From contig NZ_CP034145.1 of assembly GCF_003856835.1 (NCBI RefSeq), positions 2,914,001-2,978,000 on the forward strand: a stretch of DNA of 64,000 bases. Reading direction: 5' to 3'. This document shows, piece by piece, positions 27,140 through 36,663 of the stretch. The DNA comes from Haloplanus aerogenes. GTDB taxonomy: Archaea > Halobacteriota > Halobacteria > Halobacteriales > Haloferacaceae. The position numbers and the translations under genes are program-made. The notes beneath the pieces are model-generated. The model worked only from the letters and a program-made list of their open reading frames with translations. It was not told the origin of the DNA and made no database searches. Position 1 is the first letter of the stretch; every line of letters begins with the position of its first letter.

Positions 27140-27808
27140 CTACCGGACCGGCACGCCGTCGATATCGAGCAGATCGGTCAGCCCGTCGAGTTCGTAGGTG
27201 GGCTCGACCGAGAGATCGTAGGACTCGCGGTGGGGACGGCGGACGAAGGCGGCGTCGAGGCCGGCGTTGCGCGCCGCCAGCACGTCGGACTCGCTATCGC
27301 CGACGAAGAGCGCGGAGTCGGCGTCCAGATCGGCGAGCGCGCGGTGGAGGTAGTAGGGCTCGGGTTTCTTTCGCCCCAGACTGCGAATCGTGGGGTCGCG
27401 GCCGTACGCGGTGGCGAAGAGGTCACGGGTGGCGAAGAAGTCGTGCATGAAGTCGACGGTGTCCTGCTGGTTGGAACTGACGATGCCGCGGGGGGCGTCG
27501 ATGTCGCGGACGGCGTCGAAATCGTCGTAGAGGGCGGCCCGCCCGGCGCGGAGTTCGACCCGCTGGGCGTGCGAGGAGTGGTAGTCGCGGGCGCGCCAGA
27601 AGCGCTCCGGGTCGATATCGTAGGTCGCACAGACCGACGAGAGGAGGTCGGGCGTGACGCCGATAGCAACCCGGTCAACGTCGTCGGGGTCGGGGTCGGA
27701 GACGCCGAGGGCGTCGAACGCCTCCCACGTGGCCCGGCGGAGGACCGCGCGGCCGACCGGTTCGACGAGGACGCCGTCGTTGTCGAACAGGACCGCCTCG
27801 TAATTCAT
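27140..27808 (-). CDS. HAD-superfamily phosphatase (phosphoglycolate phosphatase-like)
   Basis: 222 residues. HAD motif I FDNDGVLVEP (DxD: nucleophile and acid/base aspartates), motif II VSSNQQD, motif III lysine in GRKKPEPYYL, motif IV VGDSESDVLAARNAG. The helical cap after motif I (RRATWEAFDALG) places it in the Gph/beta-phosphoglucomutase-like subfamily. Physiological substrate unknown. Same strand and 37 bp downstream of msrB. Confidence 0.88.
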   Translation of the reverse strand: MNYEAVLFDNDGVLVEPVGRAVLRRATWEAFDALGVSDPDPDDVDRVAIGVTPDLLSSVCATYDIDPERFWRARDYHSSHAQRVELRAGRAALYDDFDAVRDIDAPRGIVSSNQQDTVDFMHDFFATRDLFATAYGRDPTIRSLGRKKPEPYYLHRALADLDADSALFVGDSESDVLAARNAGLDAAFVRRPHRESYDLSVEPTYELDGLTDLLDIDGVPVR

Positions 27809-27844
27809 GTACGGGAGTAGGGAGCGAAGAGGAAAAGCGTTTCA

Positions 27845-27924
27845 TACGGTTTATTGTAAGTCAGTCCCGGTGGTTCGCCGGACCGTGTCGGCGAACCACT
27901 GGGAAACAGTTACAATAATCCGTA
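27845..27924. repeat. 80-bp symmetric palindromic element
   Basis: Two nested inverted repeats of exactly mirrored layout: outer arms 27845-27859 and 27910-27924 (TACGGTTTATTGTAA against TTACAATAATCCGTA, 14 of 15 pairs); inner arms 27866-27880 and 27889-27903 (CCCGGTGGTTCGCCG against CGGCGAACCACTGGG, 14 of 15 pairs); 6-nt bulges on both sides and an 8-nt loop. It sits between the HAD phosphatase start and a lipoprotein gene, in a 245-bp gap with no gene. The AT-rich outer ends and GC inner stem suggest a mobile palindromic repeat (MITE/REP-like) rather than a simple terminator. Confidence 0.75.
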
Positions 27925-28053
27925 CCAGTGGACGCGAAGTCGAGGGAGCGCCGCGACCGGTGACTCGTTGCGACCCGCGCGTCCCGGCGTTAAATATCAC
28001 GAGCGGTAAATCGAGGGCGAGGTTTAATTCGCTCGGCCACGACGTTCGCGTCG

Positions 28054-28644
28054 ATGGGCGATGACCGTGTCGAACGGCGGGCGATTCTCGGCGTCGGTGC
28101 TGGCCTGCTCGCGTCGCTGGCGGGGTGTAGCGGGCTGTTCATCGAACCCGAGACGACGAGCACGCCAGTCGGCGGCGAACCGGGAGCGACGCCGACACCG
28201 ATGGCCACGGCCACGGCGACGCCCACCGAGTCCGCTACCGACACGCCGACGCAACCGACACGGACCGCCACGGCCACGCCGATGCCGAGCGAATCGGTCG
28301 AGATTCGGAACCGCCTGCTGGCCGTCGAGCGGAGTCAACTCGAGAAGTTCGCGCACGTCACCTACCGGTTCGACGTCGAGAACGTCGGGAATCGAGCGAT
28401 CAGGGACATCGAGTTCCGGGTTCGCGTGCGGTACGAACACGAGGAGTACTCGCGGCTCGTCGCCACCGACTACCCGCGCTTCTGGTTCGACGACGGGGAC
28501 GACGACGACGACGGCCTCGACGCCGACGAGGAAGAGCGCGTGATTGGGCAGGTCCGGTTCGAACGCGACGGCCGGGCCCAGGAATCGACCGCTGTCGACC
28601 GATTCTCTCTCGAACTCGCGATCCGCCGAATACGCTACCTGTGA
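28054..28644 (+). CDS. Tat-type lipoprotein with FxLD/CARDB-like domain, function unknown
   Basis: 196 residues. RR motif plus lipobox (ERRAILGVGAGLLASLAGC, lipid Cys 25), then a Thr/Pro/Ala-rich linker (~30-90) that is probably O-glycosylated in the outer space. The C-terminal ~100 residues form a beta-rich domain (HVTYRFDVENVGNRAIRDIE) with an acidic loop (DDGDDDDDGLDADEEE). This is a common haloarchaeal surface-lipoprotein layout. Ligand unknown. Confidence 0.75.
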   Translation: MGDDRVERRAILGVGAGLLASLAGCSGLFIEPETTSTPVGGEPGATPTPMATATATPTESATDTPTQPTRTATATPMPSESVEIRNRLLAVERSQLEKFAHVTYRFDVENVGNRAIRDIEFRVRVRYEHEEYSRLVATDYPRFWFDDGDDDDDGLDADEEERVIGQVRFERDGRAQESTAVDRFSLELAIRRIRYL

Positions 28645-28703
28645 GCCGTCGAAACCCGGATTCTCCACAAAATACTTAGCCGGGAACAGGGTAGCGTCAG
28701 GTA

Positions 28704-30308
28704 ATGGGGAGGCGTCGACGAACGACCCGGGCAGTGGGACTCGTACTCGTCTGTAGCCTCCTGCTCGCGTCGGCGAGCGTCGGTGGTGTCGTCACGGCAC
28801 AGGAAGCCGACAACCTCCGGTTCGCCGACGCGGTGACGACCGAACAGCGCGGCGACGTGGCGCGAATCCCGATTCGGGTCGGTGACCGCCGATACGTCGC
28901 CCTCTCGGTGCGATCACCCACCGGCACGTACGACACGCGGATTCGCGTCGTCGACGCCGACGGCGACGGTCGCGTGGTGGTCACGATCGACACGTTCCGT
29001 GCCGGCTGGACTGCCGACGAATCGACGGCGTACGCGGCCGGACCGGGCGACCGGGTCACTGCCGTCGACCGACGGACGCGCCGTCTCGATGGCCCGCTAC
29101 CCGAACGCCGATACAACCTCGTCGCCGCCTCGGGGAGCGATAGCACGTCGGCGTCGCTGATACTGGACGCCGGTAGCGTCGGTGCGGCGACGGCGGCGAC
29201 GATTCCCGCGGATCGCCTCGCCGGCGACGCGGCCGCGGTGCCGGCGACACACCGCTTCGAGACGGACCGAATCGCCACCGGCGACCACGCCGTCGTCGCG
29301 TTCAACGTCAGCGGGATCGGTGGAGTGCTCGCGTCGACGTCGCCGCCGGGGACGAACCTCGTGTTCCCGACCGACAGTATGCCGGGCGCGACGACGACGC
29401 ACACCGTCAGCGTCGACACCGACCGGCGAATCACGACCGAGACGATCACCGTTCGGTACGCCGACGGCGGCGCACCACAGCGGTTTGGCCGCTTCGACAC
29501 CGCCCGGATTCGGGCGCTCGGCGTCGACACCGACGGCGACGGCATCGTCGACACCGACCGTCTGTCGACCGTCGAGAGCGTCGACACCACGCGGTCGGGG
29601 ACCGCCATCACGATCCACCTCGACACCGCGGTGACGGTCGACGACGACGACACCCTCCTCGTCGACTATCGGGCGACGAACCCCGCCGAGGCGGGAACGT
29701 ATCCGGTGCAGGCGTCGCTCGGTGACGGCGCCGACGCCGACGGCCACGTCGTCTACGGCGTGGCGGGGCGAGGGACGCTCGGCTACGGTCTGGACCTGCG
29801 CTTCGTGGCCGAAGACAACGAGACGGTCGTCGATCCGCTGGCGGCCGTGGACTACCACTACGCCGACGACCGCCTGTACGCCCTCGTGAACACGTCGACG
29901 CTCTCGGTCGGCCAGCGATACAGCGTCGGCCTGATCCGGTGGGGTGCGAGCCCGGTGGCCGAGGAGACACGGTCGGCGAGCGCCAGTATGCGGATCACCG
30001 AGCGAGGGGCGACACTCGTCGACCCGACCCCCGACGATCCGTTCGTCGTCGGGGGCGGCGAGACGACGATCCGGGCGGAGACGACGGTGGCACCGACGAC
30101 CGAGGTGGTCGTCGAAGTGATCGGTGACACCCCGAACAGTTTCCTGTTCCGTCAGGCGACACGCGTCGGTGCCGACCGAACGGTCACGGCACGGTTCGAC
30201 CTGCCGACGGCGGTCGACCGACAGTCCATCACGGTCCGCGTCGTCGACAACGGGACCGTGCTGGAGCAGGAGCGAGGCGTTATCGCGACTGAGAGCGGGG
30301 GCGAATAA
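28704..30308 (+). CDS. secreted surface protein with S-layer-like (DUF7827/BGTF-type) domains
   Basis: 534 residues. A Sec signal peptide (RAVGLVLVCSLLLASASVGGVVTA) precedes an all-beta exterior protein: GDVARIPIRVGDRRYVALSV opens a module seen at the N-terminal side of haloarchaeal S-layer glycoproteins; further repeats around TDGDGIVDTDRL-type acidic Ca-binding-like loops (GVDTDGDGIVDTDRLSTVE) follow. There is no C-terminal PGF sorting motif or transmembrane helix, so it is probably shed or held by partners. Followed at once by the nuclease-lamin-tail gene. Confidence 0.65.
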   Translation: MGRRRRTTRAVGLVLVCSLLLASASVGGVVTAQEADNLRFADAVTTEQRGDVARIPIRVGDRRYVALSVRSPTGTYDTRIRVVDADGDGRVVVTIDTFRAGWTADESTAYAAGPGDRVTAVDRRTRRLDGPLPERRYNLVAASGSDSTSASLILDAGSVGAATAATIPADRLAGDAAAVPATHRFETDRIATGDHAVVAFNVSGIGGVLASTSPPGTNLVFPTDSMPGATTTHTVSVDTDRRITTETITVRYADGGAPQRFGRFDTARIRALGVDTDGDGIVDTDRLSTVESVDTTRSGTAITIHLDTAVTVDDDDTLLVDYRATNPAEAGTYPVQASLGDGADADGHVVYGVAGRGTLGYGLDLRFVAEDNETVVDPLAAVDYHYADDRLYALVNTSTLSVGQRYSVGLIRWGASPVAEETRSASASMRITERGATLVDPTPDDPFVVGGGETTIRAETTVAPTTEVVVEVIGDTPNSFLFRQATRVGADRTVTARFDLPTAVDRQSITVRVVDNGTVLEQERGVIATESGGE

Positions 30309-30348
30309 CTAAGTCGGTCCGTGGCGGAGCGTAGGCAACTCCCGCCGC

Positions 30349-31455
30349 ATGCTCTCGCTCGTCTCGCTCGCGCTCGTTCTCGCTCTCGTCCTCGGCGGCG
30401 GCGCGTACGCCGTCGCCCGGATCGACGCTCTCGATTACCGTGTCGTCCTCGTCGTTGTGGCGGTCGCACTGGCCGTCGGCGGCGTGGCCGCACAGGTGGC
30501 GCCGCTCGCCCCGGCCGAACCGACGACGACGATTGCGAGCGAGCGAGCGCCCGGAGCGGCGGCGACGCCGACAGCGACGGCCAGCGATGGCGACGACGGA
30601 ACCGCGGACGCGACTGCCGACCGCCGAGCGGCGGCGGACGGCGACGAAGTGGACGGGACGACGGCACAGCTGGAGGCGGCGACGAACGCGACGGTCGTCG
30701 GCGTCAGCGATGGCGACTGGATCACCTACCGGACCGCGTCGGGGAGTCGGCAGACGGTTCGTCTCGCAGGCATCGACGCGCCCAGTGCCAGCGGCGCCGA
30801 CCCCGCCCGGTTCGACGGCGTCCTGACCGGGAGTCGGGGGCGAACCTGTCTGGCCGAACAGGGGCGGCGGGCGTTGCTCGACACGCGGTCGCTCCTCGTC
30901 GGCGAGTCGGTGACCGTCCGGTCGGTCGAGCGGCGAGGTAGCGTGACGAGCGCCGTTCTGGCGATGGACGGCCGGTCGATCAACCGTCGGTTGGTGGAGC
31001 GAGGCGACGCTCGCGCCACGGACGAACGGTACGCCGACGCGGAGCAGGCCGCCCGGAGCGCCGGGAGCGGCGTCTGGTCGTGTGCGACCGTCGAGCCCGA
31101 CCGGCCGCTCCGGGAGTCGAACGAGTCGGGCGTCCGCATCGCCGCCGTCCACCCCAATCCGCCGGGTGACGACGGGGCGGCGCTCAACGACGAGTACGTC
31201 GTCGTCGAGAACGCCGGCGAAGTGACCGTCGACCTCTCGAACTGGTACCTGATCGACGGCGACGGCAAGATGTACTTCTTCTTCGACGGGCGGACGCTCC
31301 GTCCGGGCGAACAACTCGTCGTCCACGTGGGCTCGGGACGGAACACCGACGGCCACGTCTACTGGGGCGCGTCGAGTCCGGTCCTCGACAACGATCACGA
31401 GACGTTGAAACTCGTCGACGGTGACACCGAGCGAACGGTCAAACTGTCGTACTGA
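30349..31455 (+). CDS. membrane-anchored thermonuclease-like protein with lamin-tail domain
   Basis: 368 residues. Two N-terminal helices (VSLALVLALVLGGGAYAVAR; VVLVVVAVALAVGGVAA), an Ala/Thr/Asp linker, then an SNase domain at about 125-250 (RLAGIDAPSASG, EQGRRALLD, LVERGDARA, SGVWS), and a lamin-tail domain at about 265-366 (VVVENAGEVTVDLSNWYLID ... GEQLVVHVGSG). The nuclease active-site Asp in AGIDAP is present; the other catalytic Arg/Glu are less clear, so activity is uncertain. A surface Ca-dependent nuclease that degrades extracellular DNA is the likely role. Confidence 0.8.
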   Translation: MLSLVSLALVLALVLGGGAYAVARIDALDYRVVLVVVAVALAVGGVAAQVAPLAPAEPTTTIASERAPGAAATPTATASDGDDGTADATADRRAAADGDEVDGTTAQLEAATNATVVGVSDGDWITYRTASGSRQTVRLAGIDAPSASGADPARFDGVLTGSRGRTCLAEQGRRALLDTRSLLVGESVTVRSVERRGSVTSAVLAMDGRSINRRLVERGDARATDERYADAEQAARSAGSGVWSCATVEPDRPLRESNESGVRIAAVHPNPPGDDGAALNDEYVVVENAGEVTVDLSNWYLIDGDGKMYFFFDGRTLRPGEQLVVHVGSGRNTDGHVYWGASSPVLDNDHETLKLVDGDTERTVKLSY

Positions 31456-31583
31456 GTGTGAACGGTCGCTACAAGGACTGCTCTCGACCCGTGGAATAGA
31501 AACAACACTTTTTCAGTTCAACGGCGTTGTCGTGTGGTTTCGCTAATCGTCATCGTTATGACTGGCCAACCGCAGGTGCGACC

Positions 31584-33215
31584 ATGAGGCGGATTACGAT
31601 TCTAGCGGTCGTCGGTTTGCTACTCGTTGCGCCGGTCGTTCCCGCGGTGGCGTCGAGCGTCGTCAGCGGGAATCCGGAGCTGAGTTACAGTGTCGCCGAC
31701 GACACGTTTCAGGCGAACCAGCAAGCGACGTTGACGGTCGTCGCCTCCAACGACGGCAACATCGAGGACGGCGGTGTCGGGCGCTTCGAGGAGCAAGTTC
31801 AGACGGCCCGGAGCGTCCAGATGAACGTTCGTGAAGGGCAGATCGAGGCGCCCATCGACGTGAAGTCGGGAACGGTGACCGCCGGGAGTATGGGCCCCGG
31901 CGGCACCGCGCAGTTCAGCTTCAATCTCGAAATCGGTGATGCAGAGCCGGGTACCTACACCATCCCGGTGGAGGTCACGTACCGCCACGCGCGAGCAGTG
32001 ATCTACGACGAGACGGCGTCGGGCCCCGCCGAAATCGAGTACGTCTGGCTCAACGAGGAGCAGACGGTCAATCTGCGGATTCGGATCGAGGAGCGCGCGA
32101 AGTTCGACATCGTCTCCGAAGGGACGAACCGGTTGTTCGCGGGTGATACCGGGTCGCTCGCGTTCACGATCAAGAACACCGGGTCGCAGACGGCCGCGAA
32201 CGCGTCGGTCCAACTGTCCTCGGCGGCGTCGGGCGTCTTCTTCGGGAATCCACAGAATCCCTCGGGAGATACGGGCGTGTTCGTCCGGTCGCTGGAGCCG
32301 GGTGAGACACGACGGGTGTCGGTGCAGGTCGGCGCCACCGACGACGTGTCGCCGGGCGAGTATCCCGTCAATACGGTCGTCTCCTACCGTGACGAGAACG
32401 ACATCGGGCAACGCTCGGGGACGCTGACGACCGGCGTGTCGGTGCGGCCCGAGCGCACGTTCGAGATGGACGGAATCGAAACGTCGAACTTCCGGGTCGA
32501 CGAGTCCGAGGCGACCATCACGGGGCGGATCACCAACACCGGGCCGGCGCCGGCGCGGAACGTCGTCGTCCGGATGCGCGATCACGGGACGGTGATGCCG
32601 ACGAACGGCGAGTCGGCAGTCGGGACGCTCGGCCCCGGCGAATCCGCTCGCGTCTCGTTCACCACTGCTATCGCCAGCGACGCCGAACCCGGCTCGAACT
32701 CCTTCACCTTCGACGTGGAGTACGAGAACGCCGAGGGCGACGTGTTGACGGCGGCGAACCCGCTGCGGAAGACGGCAGAAATCGAGCCGGAGCGCGACCG
32801 GTTCGAGGTGTCGAACGTCTCGACGGCGGTGACGCCGGGTGGGACGGCACAGCTCAGCGCCGAGGTGCGCTACGTCGGTGACGAGCCCATCTCGGCGGTC
32901 AACGCTCGCCTGTTCACCAGCGATCCGCTGTCGACCTCCGACGACGGCGCCTTCCTCGGAACGATGGATTCGGGCGAGACGGCGACGGCGACGTTCCGGA
33001 TCAGCGCGACGAGCGACGCGCTCCCCAAGGAGTACGCGTCCTCCATCGAGGTGCGGTACGACGAGGCCGACGGCGACACGGAGTTCACCGACGGGATGCC
33101 CATCGGTGTGCCCGTGAGCGAACCCGAGGGGGGCCCGCCGGTGCCGCCAATCGTCGTCGGTGCCGTGGTCGTGTTGGCTCTGATCGGCGGCGTCCTCTGG
33201 TACCGCCGTCGATGA
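31584..33215 (+). CDS. COG1361 S-layer-domain protein, membrane-anchored (MMPL partner)
   Basis: 543 residues from the ATG at 31584. Signal peptide (ITILAVVGLLLVAPVVPAVA), then several CARDB/NPCBM-like beta repeats (AKFDIVSEGTNRLFAGDTGS, FRVDESEATITGRITNTGPA, RFEVSNVSTAVTPGGTAQLS), and a C-terminal helix (PPIVVGAVVVLALIGGVLWY) followed by RRR. The following gene encodes an MMPL/RND exporter 60 bp later; this pair is common in haloarchaea, so the protein is probably the external partner of the exporter. Cargo unknown. Confidence 0.78.
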   Translation: MRRITILAVVGLLLVAPVVPAVASSVVSGNPELSYSVADDTFQANQQATLTVVASNDGNIEDGGVGRFEEQVQTARSVQMNVREGQIEAPIDVKSGTVTAGSMGPGGTAQFSFNLEIGDAEPGTYTIPVEVTYRHARAVIYDETASGPAEIEYVWLNEEQTVNLRIRIEERAKFDIVSEGTNRLFAGDTGSLAFTIKNTGSQTAANASVQLSSAASGVFFGNPQNPSGDTGVFVRSLEPGETRRVSVQVGATDDVSPGEYPVNTVVSYRDENDIGQRSGTLTTGVSVRPERTFEMDGIETSNFRVDESEATITGRITNTGPAPARNVVVRMRDHGTVMPTNGESAVGTLGPGESARVSFTTAIASDAEPGSNSFTFDVEYENAEGDVLTAANPLRKTAEIEPERDRFEVSNVSTAVTPGGTAQLSAEVRYVGDEPISAVNARLFTSDPLSTSDDGAFLGTMDSGETATATFRISATSDALPKEYASSIEVRYDEADGDTEFTDGMPIGVPVSEPEGGPPVPPIVVGAVVVLALIGGVLWYRRR

Positions 33216-33275
33216 GCGAGCGCGTGAGTGGTAGCGGGCGGCCGAACGCGGAGGCGGACCGGGAGGTGGCCCGCC

Positions 33276-35654
33276 GTGGGCGCGCTCCGTAACCTGTTCC
33301 GGGCGGTCGGCCACGAGATTCAGGCCCACCCCGTCGCCACGCTGACCGTCGCGCTGATACTGCTCTTCGCCGCCTTCGGTGGTGCCGCCCAGATCACGAG
33401 CGTCACGGGCGATCAGGCGTTCACCGGCTCCAACCCGACCCTGGAGAAGTTCAACGAGGCGTTCGACCGTGGCTCCATCGCCGTCCTCGTCAGAGGGGAG
33501 GTGACCGACCCGGCGACGATCCGGGCCATGGCGCGGTTCGACGACCGGATGTCCGAGGTCGAGAACGTGGCGTACGTCTCCAGCCCCGCCGATCAGGTGC
33601 GCGCCGAGTACGGCCGAATCCCCGACTCGGAGGCAAAAATCGAGCGCGTTCTCGGCCAGCCGAACATGGCGTTCGTGAACGTGGTGTTCGAACCCGGGCT
33701 CACCCAGCCGGAGGAACGGCCCATCTACACGGAGGCGCTGAAGGCCGAGGAGTGGGCGCGCTTCCCCGCCGGCGTGGGTGTGATCATCACCGGCTCGGCC
33801 GCCTTCTCCGCGCAACTGTCGGAACTCATCAGCCAGAGCACCAACCAGTTGCTCGGCCTCGCGGTGGGGCTGATGATCGTCGCGCTCTTCTTCCTCTTCC
33901 GGGGCGTGCGACTGCGACTCCTCCCCATCGTCGCGGTGTTCGTGGGCGTCCTCTACACGTTCGGCGCGATCGGCTACGCGGGCATCCCCAACTCCACCCT
34001 GACGAGTTCGGTCTTCCCCATCCTGATCGGCCTCGGCATCGACTACTCCGTGCAGTTCCACGAACGGTACGAGGAGGAGTTGGAGTCGGCGCCGCCGCGG
34101 CAGGCGCTCCCGCAGGCGCTGGCCGGCATCGGGCCGCCGGTGTTCGTGGCGATGCTCGCCGCCGCGCTGGGCTTCGGCGCGACGTGGATCTCCACCCGCG
34201 GGACGCCCGCGTTCGTCTGGTTCGCCCAGACCTCCATCTTCGGCGTCCTGCTGACCTTCCTCGCGGGCCTCATCGTCCTGCTCCCGGTGTTGACGCTGTA
34301 CGCGCGGATTCGCCGACGCGGGTTCGGTGAAATCGGCCTCCGCGAACTCACGGATGGCGGGCGAGACGAGGGTGCGGTCGACGCCGAGTCAGTCGACGAC
34401 GGTGCGGCCGACACCGAGGCCGACAATGACGCCACCGCCCCGAGCGAGGTGGCCGCGGCCGAACGGACGGGCGAGACGGACGCGACCGACTCCGACCGGG
34501 TCGGCCTGCTCGGACGGACGCTCGGGCGCACCTCGCGGACGCTCGCGGCCAATCCGGGCGTCGTGTTGCTCCTCGCGCTCGTCCTGATGGGCGCGGGCTT
34601 CCAGGCGGGACAGCAGTTAGATACGATGGCGGACACCGAGGAGTTCATCCCGCAGGACCTCCCGGCGTACGTCGACCTCCAGCAGTTCCGTTCCGTCACC
34701 GGCGGCGGGACCGCCGTCCAGTACGACGTGATCGTCCTCGGGAGCGACCTCAGGCATCCGGCGGTGTTACGCTGGATGGTGGAGTTCGAGCAGGTGGCCG
34801 TCGGCATGCCACTCGTGCAGGGTGTCGACTCGCCGGCGACGCTCGTCAAGGCACACAACGGGGGCGAGATTCCACAGACCGAGGCGGGCGTCGAGCGCGT
34901 CCTGAACCGGGTGCCCCCCCGGGAACGCGCCCAGTACTACAACGACGGCTACGCCCACATCACGGTCGTCGCGGCCCAGGACATGACGACGGGCGAGACG
35001 CTCTCGTTCATCTCGAACGTGCACGAGGCGATCGAGTTCAGCAACCCGCCGCCGGGCGTCCAGCCGGAACTCACGGGGACGGCCGCCATCTCGCCGCCCT
35101 CGATCGTCGATCAGATCGAGCGCCGAAACGTGACGACGGGACTCGGCGTGCTGTTCGTCTTCGGCCTCCTGCTGGCCTACTACCGACGGCTGGTGAAAGC
35201 CATTGCCCCGCTCGTCCCGATGCTCTTCGTCATCGGGTGGCAGAACCTCTACATGGCGGCGCTCGGCATCTCGGTCTCGCCGCTCGGCGCCTCGCTGGGC
35301 GCCATGAGCGTCGGCATCGGCGCCGAGTACACCATCATCGTGATGGAGCGCTACTACGAGGAGAAAAAGCGGGCGGGCGTGGGCAAACTCGACGCTGTGG
35401 AGACGGCGGCGACCCGCGTCGGCAAAGCCATCACTGTCTCGGGCATGACCACAGTGTTCGGCTTCTCGGCGCTGACGCTCTCGCCGTTCCCCATCCTCGC
35501 GGACTTCGGGTACCTGACCGTCGGCGTCATCTTCCTGACGCTGGTGGCGGCGCTAGCGACGCTCCCGCCGACGCTGATCGTCCTCGACACGGCGGAAGAC
35601 CGGGTGAACGCTGCGCTCGGGCGGTCGACGGCCGACGCCGAGCCCACGCCCTGA
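33276..35654 (+). CDS. RND/MMPL superfamily exporter
   Basis: 792 residues from the GTG at 33276, where the family-like sequence begins (GALRNLFRAVGHEIQAHPVA); a GTG at 33228 is possible but adds an Arg-rich segment. Two halves each with an extracellular loop and ~5-6 helices: PILIGLGIDYSVQFHERYEE in the first and LGAMSVGIGAEYTIIVMERYYEE in the second are the sterol-sensing-like GxxxDY motifs of MMPL proteins. An acidic cytoplasmic linker (AADTEADNDATAPSE) joins the halves. Probably exports lipids, glycolipids or small hydrophobic molecules using the ion gradient. An ATG at 33212 opens a 26-codon frame that ends at 33292 and is out of frame. Confidence 0.88.
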   Translation: MGALRNLFRAVGHEIQAHPVATLTVALILLFAAFGGAAQITSVTGDQAFTGSNPTLEKFNEAFDRGSIAVLVRGEVTDPATIRAMARFDDRMSEVENVAYVSSPADQVRAEYGRIPDSEAKIERVLGQPNMAFVNVVFEPGLTQPEERPIYTEALKAEEWARFPAGVGVIITGSAAFSAQLSELISQSTNQLLGLAVGLMIVALFFLFRGVRLRLLPIVAVFVGVLYTFGAIGYAGIPNSTLTSSVFPILIGLGIDYSVQFHERYEEELESAPPRQALPQALAGIGPPVFVAMLAAALGFGATWISTRGTPAFVWFAQTSIFGVLLTFLAGLIVLLPVLTLYARIRRRGFGEIGLRELTDGGRDEGAVDAESVDDGAADTEADNDATAPSEVAAAERTGETDATDSDRVGLLGRTLGRTSRTLAANPGVVLLLALVLMGAGFQAGQQLDTMADTEEFIPQDLPAYVDLQQFRSVTGGGTAVQYDVIVLGSDLRHPAVLRWMVEFEQVAVGMPLVQGVDSPATLVKAHNGGEIPQTEAGVERVLNRVPPRERAQYYNDGYAHITVVAAQDMTTGETLSFISNVHEAIEFSNPPPGVQPELTGTAAISPPSIVDQIERRNVTTGLGVLFVFGLLLAYYRRLVKAIAPLVPMLFVIGWQNLYMAALGISVSPLGASLGAMSVGIGAEYTIIVMERYYEEKKRAGVGKLDAVETAATRVGKAITVSGMTTVFGFSALTLSPFPILADFGYLTVGVIFLTLVAALATLPPTLIVLDTAEDRVNAALGRSTADAEPTP

Positions 35655-35702
35655 GCACCGAGGGGAACGCATAACTGCCCGCGCGCCGAGTCGGGAACTA
35701 CT

Positions 35703-36611
35703 ATGCCAACTGCACCCACCGACTCGGAGTACGGGACCACACTGGTACCGACGGTGACGCCCTTCTCGAACGGCTCGGTCGACGCCGAGGCAGTCGCCGA
35801 CCTCGCTGAGTTCGTCCTCGACGAGGGCGCCGACGGCCTCGTCCCCTGCGGGACGACGGGCGAGTTCGCCAGCCTGACCGACGAGGAGTACGAGACGGTC
35901 GTCCAGACGAGCGTCGACGCGGCGGACGGCGCCCCCGTCCTGCCCGGCGCGGCCGACACGAGCGTCGCCGGCACGCTGGATCGCATCGACACCGCGGCTG
36001 ACTGCGGTGCCGACGCCGTCCTCATCGTCCTGCCGTACTTCCACGGCGCGAACGACCCGTCCGGCAACGAGCGGTTCCTCCGCGCCGTCCTCGAGGAGAC
36101 GTCGCTCCCGATCATCCTCTACAACATCCCCTCCTGTGTCGGACAGTCCATCGACGCCGACCTCGTCGAGGCGGTGGCCGACCACCCCGACCTCGCCGGC
36201 ATGAAGGACACGAGCGGCGACCTGACGCACTTCCTCGAGATCATCCGCCGGACGGGCGACGACTTCCACCTGTTTCAGGGGTGGGACAGCCAGCTCGTCC
36301 CGGCCGTCTCGATGGGTGCCACCGGCGGCATCAACGCGGTGTCGAACTACTACCCCGGCCTGATGTCGGAAGCCATCGACGCGGCGGCCGAGAACGACAT
36401 GGAGCGCGGGCGCGACCTCCAGTTGAACGACATCGCGCCCATGTTCAACACGTCGCTGGAGTACGGCTTCGCCCCGACGACGAAGTCGGTGCTCGTCGAG
36501 CGTGGCGTCATCGACGACGATTCGGTGCGGCCGCCGCTGGTCGAACTGAACGACGAGCAGGTGGCGACGGTGCGGTCGCTCCTCGACGAGACGATCGCCG
36601 CCGCGGAGTAA
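35703..36611 (+). CDS. DapA/KDG-aldolase family (dihydrodipicolinate synthase-like) protein
   Basis: 302 residues. A class I aldolase of the DHDPS/NAL family: VPTVTPFSNGSVDAEAV, PCGTTGEFASLTDEEYE (substrate-carboxylate motif), YNIPS with the catalytic Tyr, and the Schiff-base Lys in LAGMKDTSGDL. Pyruvate is probably one substrate. Whether it makes lysine precursor or cleaves a 2-keto-3-deoxy sugar acid is unclear: no other lys or sugar-acid gene is adjacent. Confidence 0.82.
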   Translation: MPTAPTDSEYGTTLVPTVTPFSNGSVDAEAVADLAEFVLDEGADGLVPCGTTGEFASLTDEEYETVVQTSVDAADGAPVLPGAADTSVAGTLDRIDTAADCGADAVLIVLPYFHGANDPSGNERFLRAVLEETSLPIILYNIPSCVGQSIDADLVEAVADHPDLAGMKDTSGDLTHFLEIIRRTGDDFHLFQGWDSQLVPAVSMGATGGINAVSNYYPGLMSEAIDAAAENDMERGRDLQLNDIAPMFNTSLEYGFAPTTKSVLVERGVIDDDSVRPPLVELNDEQVATVRSLLDETIAAAE

Positions 36612-36663
36612 GGCGACGGAGCGAAGCCACGAGGCTTATCTCCGTCCCGACCGAACTGGCAGT

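Noticed and set aside
33212-33292. 26-codon frame starting with ATG between the COG1361 and MMPL genes
   Set aside because: Ends at once, has no similarity; could hint at a lost start of the MMPL gene but the GTG at 33276 explains the gene.
31620-34061. 813-codon minus-strand frame opposite the COG1361 and MMPL genes
   Set aside because: Antisense to two well-supported genes with recognisable domains; no domain in the antisense product.
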